Part shown: positions 32,608-33,586 of the stretch, one piece after another
How the letters are laid out: each line of letters starts with the position of its first letter
How positions within the stretch are numbered: the stretch's first letter is position 1
Source of the DNA: Magnetococcales bacterium
GTDB taxonomy: Bacteria > Pseudomonadota > Magnetococcia > Magnetococcales > UBA8363
Direction: 5' to 3'
Length of the DNA: 33,586 nucleotides
Assembly (NCBI GenBank): GCA_015232645.1
Contig: JADFZF010000013.1
Span: 1 to 33,586 of the forward strand
Program-made: the position numbers and the translations under genes
Notes under the pieces: generated by a model
The model's database searches: none
What the model was told of the DNA's origin: nothing
The model's input: the letters and a program-made list of their open reading frames with translations, nothing else

Positions 32608-33417
32608 TTATTTTTCCGCGATAAACTGAGATTGCAACCAGGCCAGAATGCTTTCTGCCGATTCCTGCCAACGGGGCTCCAACATCATGGCGTGCGGAGT
32701 ATTTTTCAAAACAACGGGATCGACCCCATAATAAAGCGCCGTCCAACGAACATCTGTTTCGGGAACGAACATATCGGCATCCGCCCCCATCACCATGACT
32801 TTGTAGGCACTCTTTTTTCCCGGCAAGGGGGCCAAGGGGGGCCACCCCATGAGTTCAAAACTGGCTGCGATGGGGGCTTCGCCGACGCGGGTGAGAAAAT
32901 CCATGAATTCATGGCTGGGAAGTTGTTCGGAAAATACCATCTTGCGTACCACCGACGGATCCATGGTGGCCACACCCCAGGTCATCATAACCGCCAGTTT
33001 GCCCCAAAGGAATGGATTCATGATCATGGTGCGCCAGGACGCCAGCCCCAAACCGTAAGGTGGAACCGAGGCCATCAAGACCATTCCCGCCCCTTTCTCA
33101 CCCGTTTGAAAATATTTTTGCACCACCCCTCCGCCAAAAGAATGGCCAACCAGCACCGTAGGTTCGCCGATGGCTGCACATGCCTGGCGCACATCGTCGA
33201 CGTATTCTGCCAACGAATTGAAGCGTACCGGTTTGTTTGACGGGCTTTTGCCGTGACCGCGAAGACTGACGGCATGGCACCGATACCCATGCTGCGCAAA
33301 AAAAGGCAGATAATGCCGCTCCCAAACCCATGCCCCGACGCATATTCCATGAACAAACAGCAGGTTGACCGGCTTTTTTTCACCTGCCGGTTCGTGGGTG
33401 ATCAACTCAAGATTCAT
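32608..33417 (-). CDS. Alpha/beta hydrolase
   Basis: This 269-residue protein of the alpha/beta hydrolase fold has the oxyanion HG in LLFVHGICVGAWVW, the nucleophile elbow LVGHSFGGGVVQ with the catalytic Ser, an acid candidate in MVMGADADMFVPE and the catalytic His in NTPHAMMLEP. It could act as an esterase, lipase or related hydrolase; the substrate is unknown. It has no signal peptide from the chosen start. The ATG at 33417 (MNLELITHEP) has GGAG nine bases upstream. The frame continues 27 codons further upstream but without a ribosome site. The 169 bases to the window end hold nothing I recognise. Confidence 0.9.
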   Translation of the reverse strand: MNLELITHEPAGEKKPVNLLFVHGICVGAWVWERHYLPFFAQHGYRCHAVSLRGHGKSPSNKPVRFNSLAEYVDDVRQACAAIGEPTVLVGHSFGGGVVQKYFQTGEKGAGMVLMASVPPYGLGLASWRTMIMNPFLWGKLAVMMTWGVATMDPSVVRKMVFSEQLPSHEFMDFLTRVGEAPIAASFELMGWPPLAPLPGKKSAYKVMVMGADADMFVPETDVRWTALYYGVDPVVLKNTPHAMMLEPRWQESAESILAWLQSQFIAEK

Positions 33418-33586
33418 GATAGTGGCTCCGGGGTATTTGATGCTGCACCGAAAAAAAGTTTCGCCATCCATAACCAAGTACAGGCCAAAAAGCAACATTT
33501 TCTATGGAAAATGGCAGGAAAGGTTGCGACGCGGAAGGTTCATGCCCAGCACTCCCCCCTTGCTTGGTCGGAAAAAAACAATCAAT

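Overview
The window reads as chromosomal DNA of a flagellated Gram-negative bacterium, probably a Pseudomonadota. It carries a flagellin, an outer-membrane beta-barrel protein, a lipoprotein with a lipobox, FtsEX with EnvC, and a UvrA. A zinc-ribbon/DUF3426 protein next to ftsEX and a gpmI-envC-ctpA-divergent polysaccharide deacetylase run both suggest an alphaproteobacterial or Magnetococcia-like lineage. That placement is inference from gene order and style, not from a phylogenetic marker. No rRNA, tRNA, CRISPR array, integrase or transposase was seen.

Layout. 1-600: first copy of an unusual palindromic repeat, then the flagellin terminator. 602-1438 (-): a short flagellin, with an 850-base non-coding upstream region rich in a TGGTTGATTTTT motif. 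2288-3457 (+): an outer-membrane barrel protein. 3605-5598 (-): an acyltransferase and two four-helix EamA/SMR-type half transporters. 5683-5811 (-): a 42-residue small ORF with a strong ribosome binding site. 6011-8353 (-): tex. 8546-8962 (+): a cysteine-cluster (YkgJ-like) protein. 9076-11859 (-): a PH-like membrane protein, gpsA and tsaD. 12136-15262 (-): a glycine-zipper lipoprotein and two overlapping genes for degenerate GGDEF proteins. 15493-21577 (-): divergent polysaccharide deacetylase, ctpA, envC and gpmI, transcribed gpmI to deacetylase. 22366-22783: second copy of the palindromic repeat. 22972-24864 (-): a 65-residue membrane protein and the zinc-ribbon/DUF3426 protein. 25128-26892 (+): ftsE-ftsX. 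27247-27648 (+): gcvH. 27645-28310 (-): siroheme synthase N-terminal domain protein. 28343-31222 (+): uvrA. 31373-32503: a graveyard with a frameshifted ImmA/IrrE peptidase gene, a livF 3' fragment and a duplicated uvrA 3' end. 32608-33417 (-): an alpha/beta hydrolase.

How the genes work together. EnvC (an amidase activator), CtpA (a periplasmic processing protease), the deacetylase-like protein and FtsEX (the membrane switch that controls EnvC in E. coli) all bear on cell-wall splitting at division. They sit on both sides of repeat copy 2. Most other genes are housekeeping: glycerol-3-phosphate synthesis, tRNA t6A, glycolysis, nucleotide excision repair, glycine cleavage and siroheme synthesis.

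The most unusual feature is the pair of roughly 0.35-0.42 kb repeat elements at 61-432 and 22366-22783. Each is built almost wholly of nested inverted repeats: long outer arms, five inner hairpins, and a T-tract terminator at the intact ends. The two copies differ by paired substitutions that keep the stems intact, so the folded structure, or a copying process acting on it, seems to be what is preserved. The second notable area is the recombination scar downstream of uvrA.
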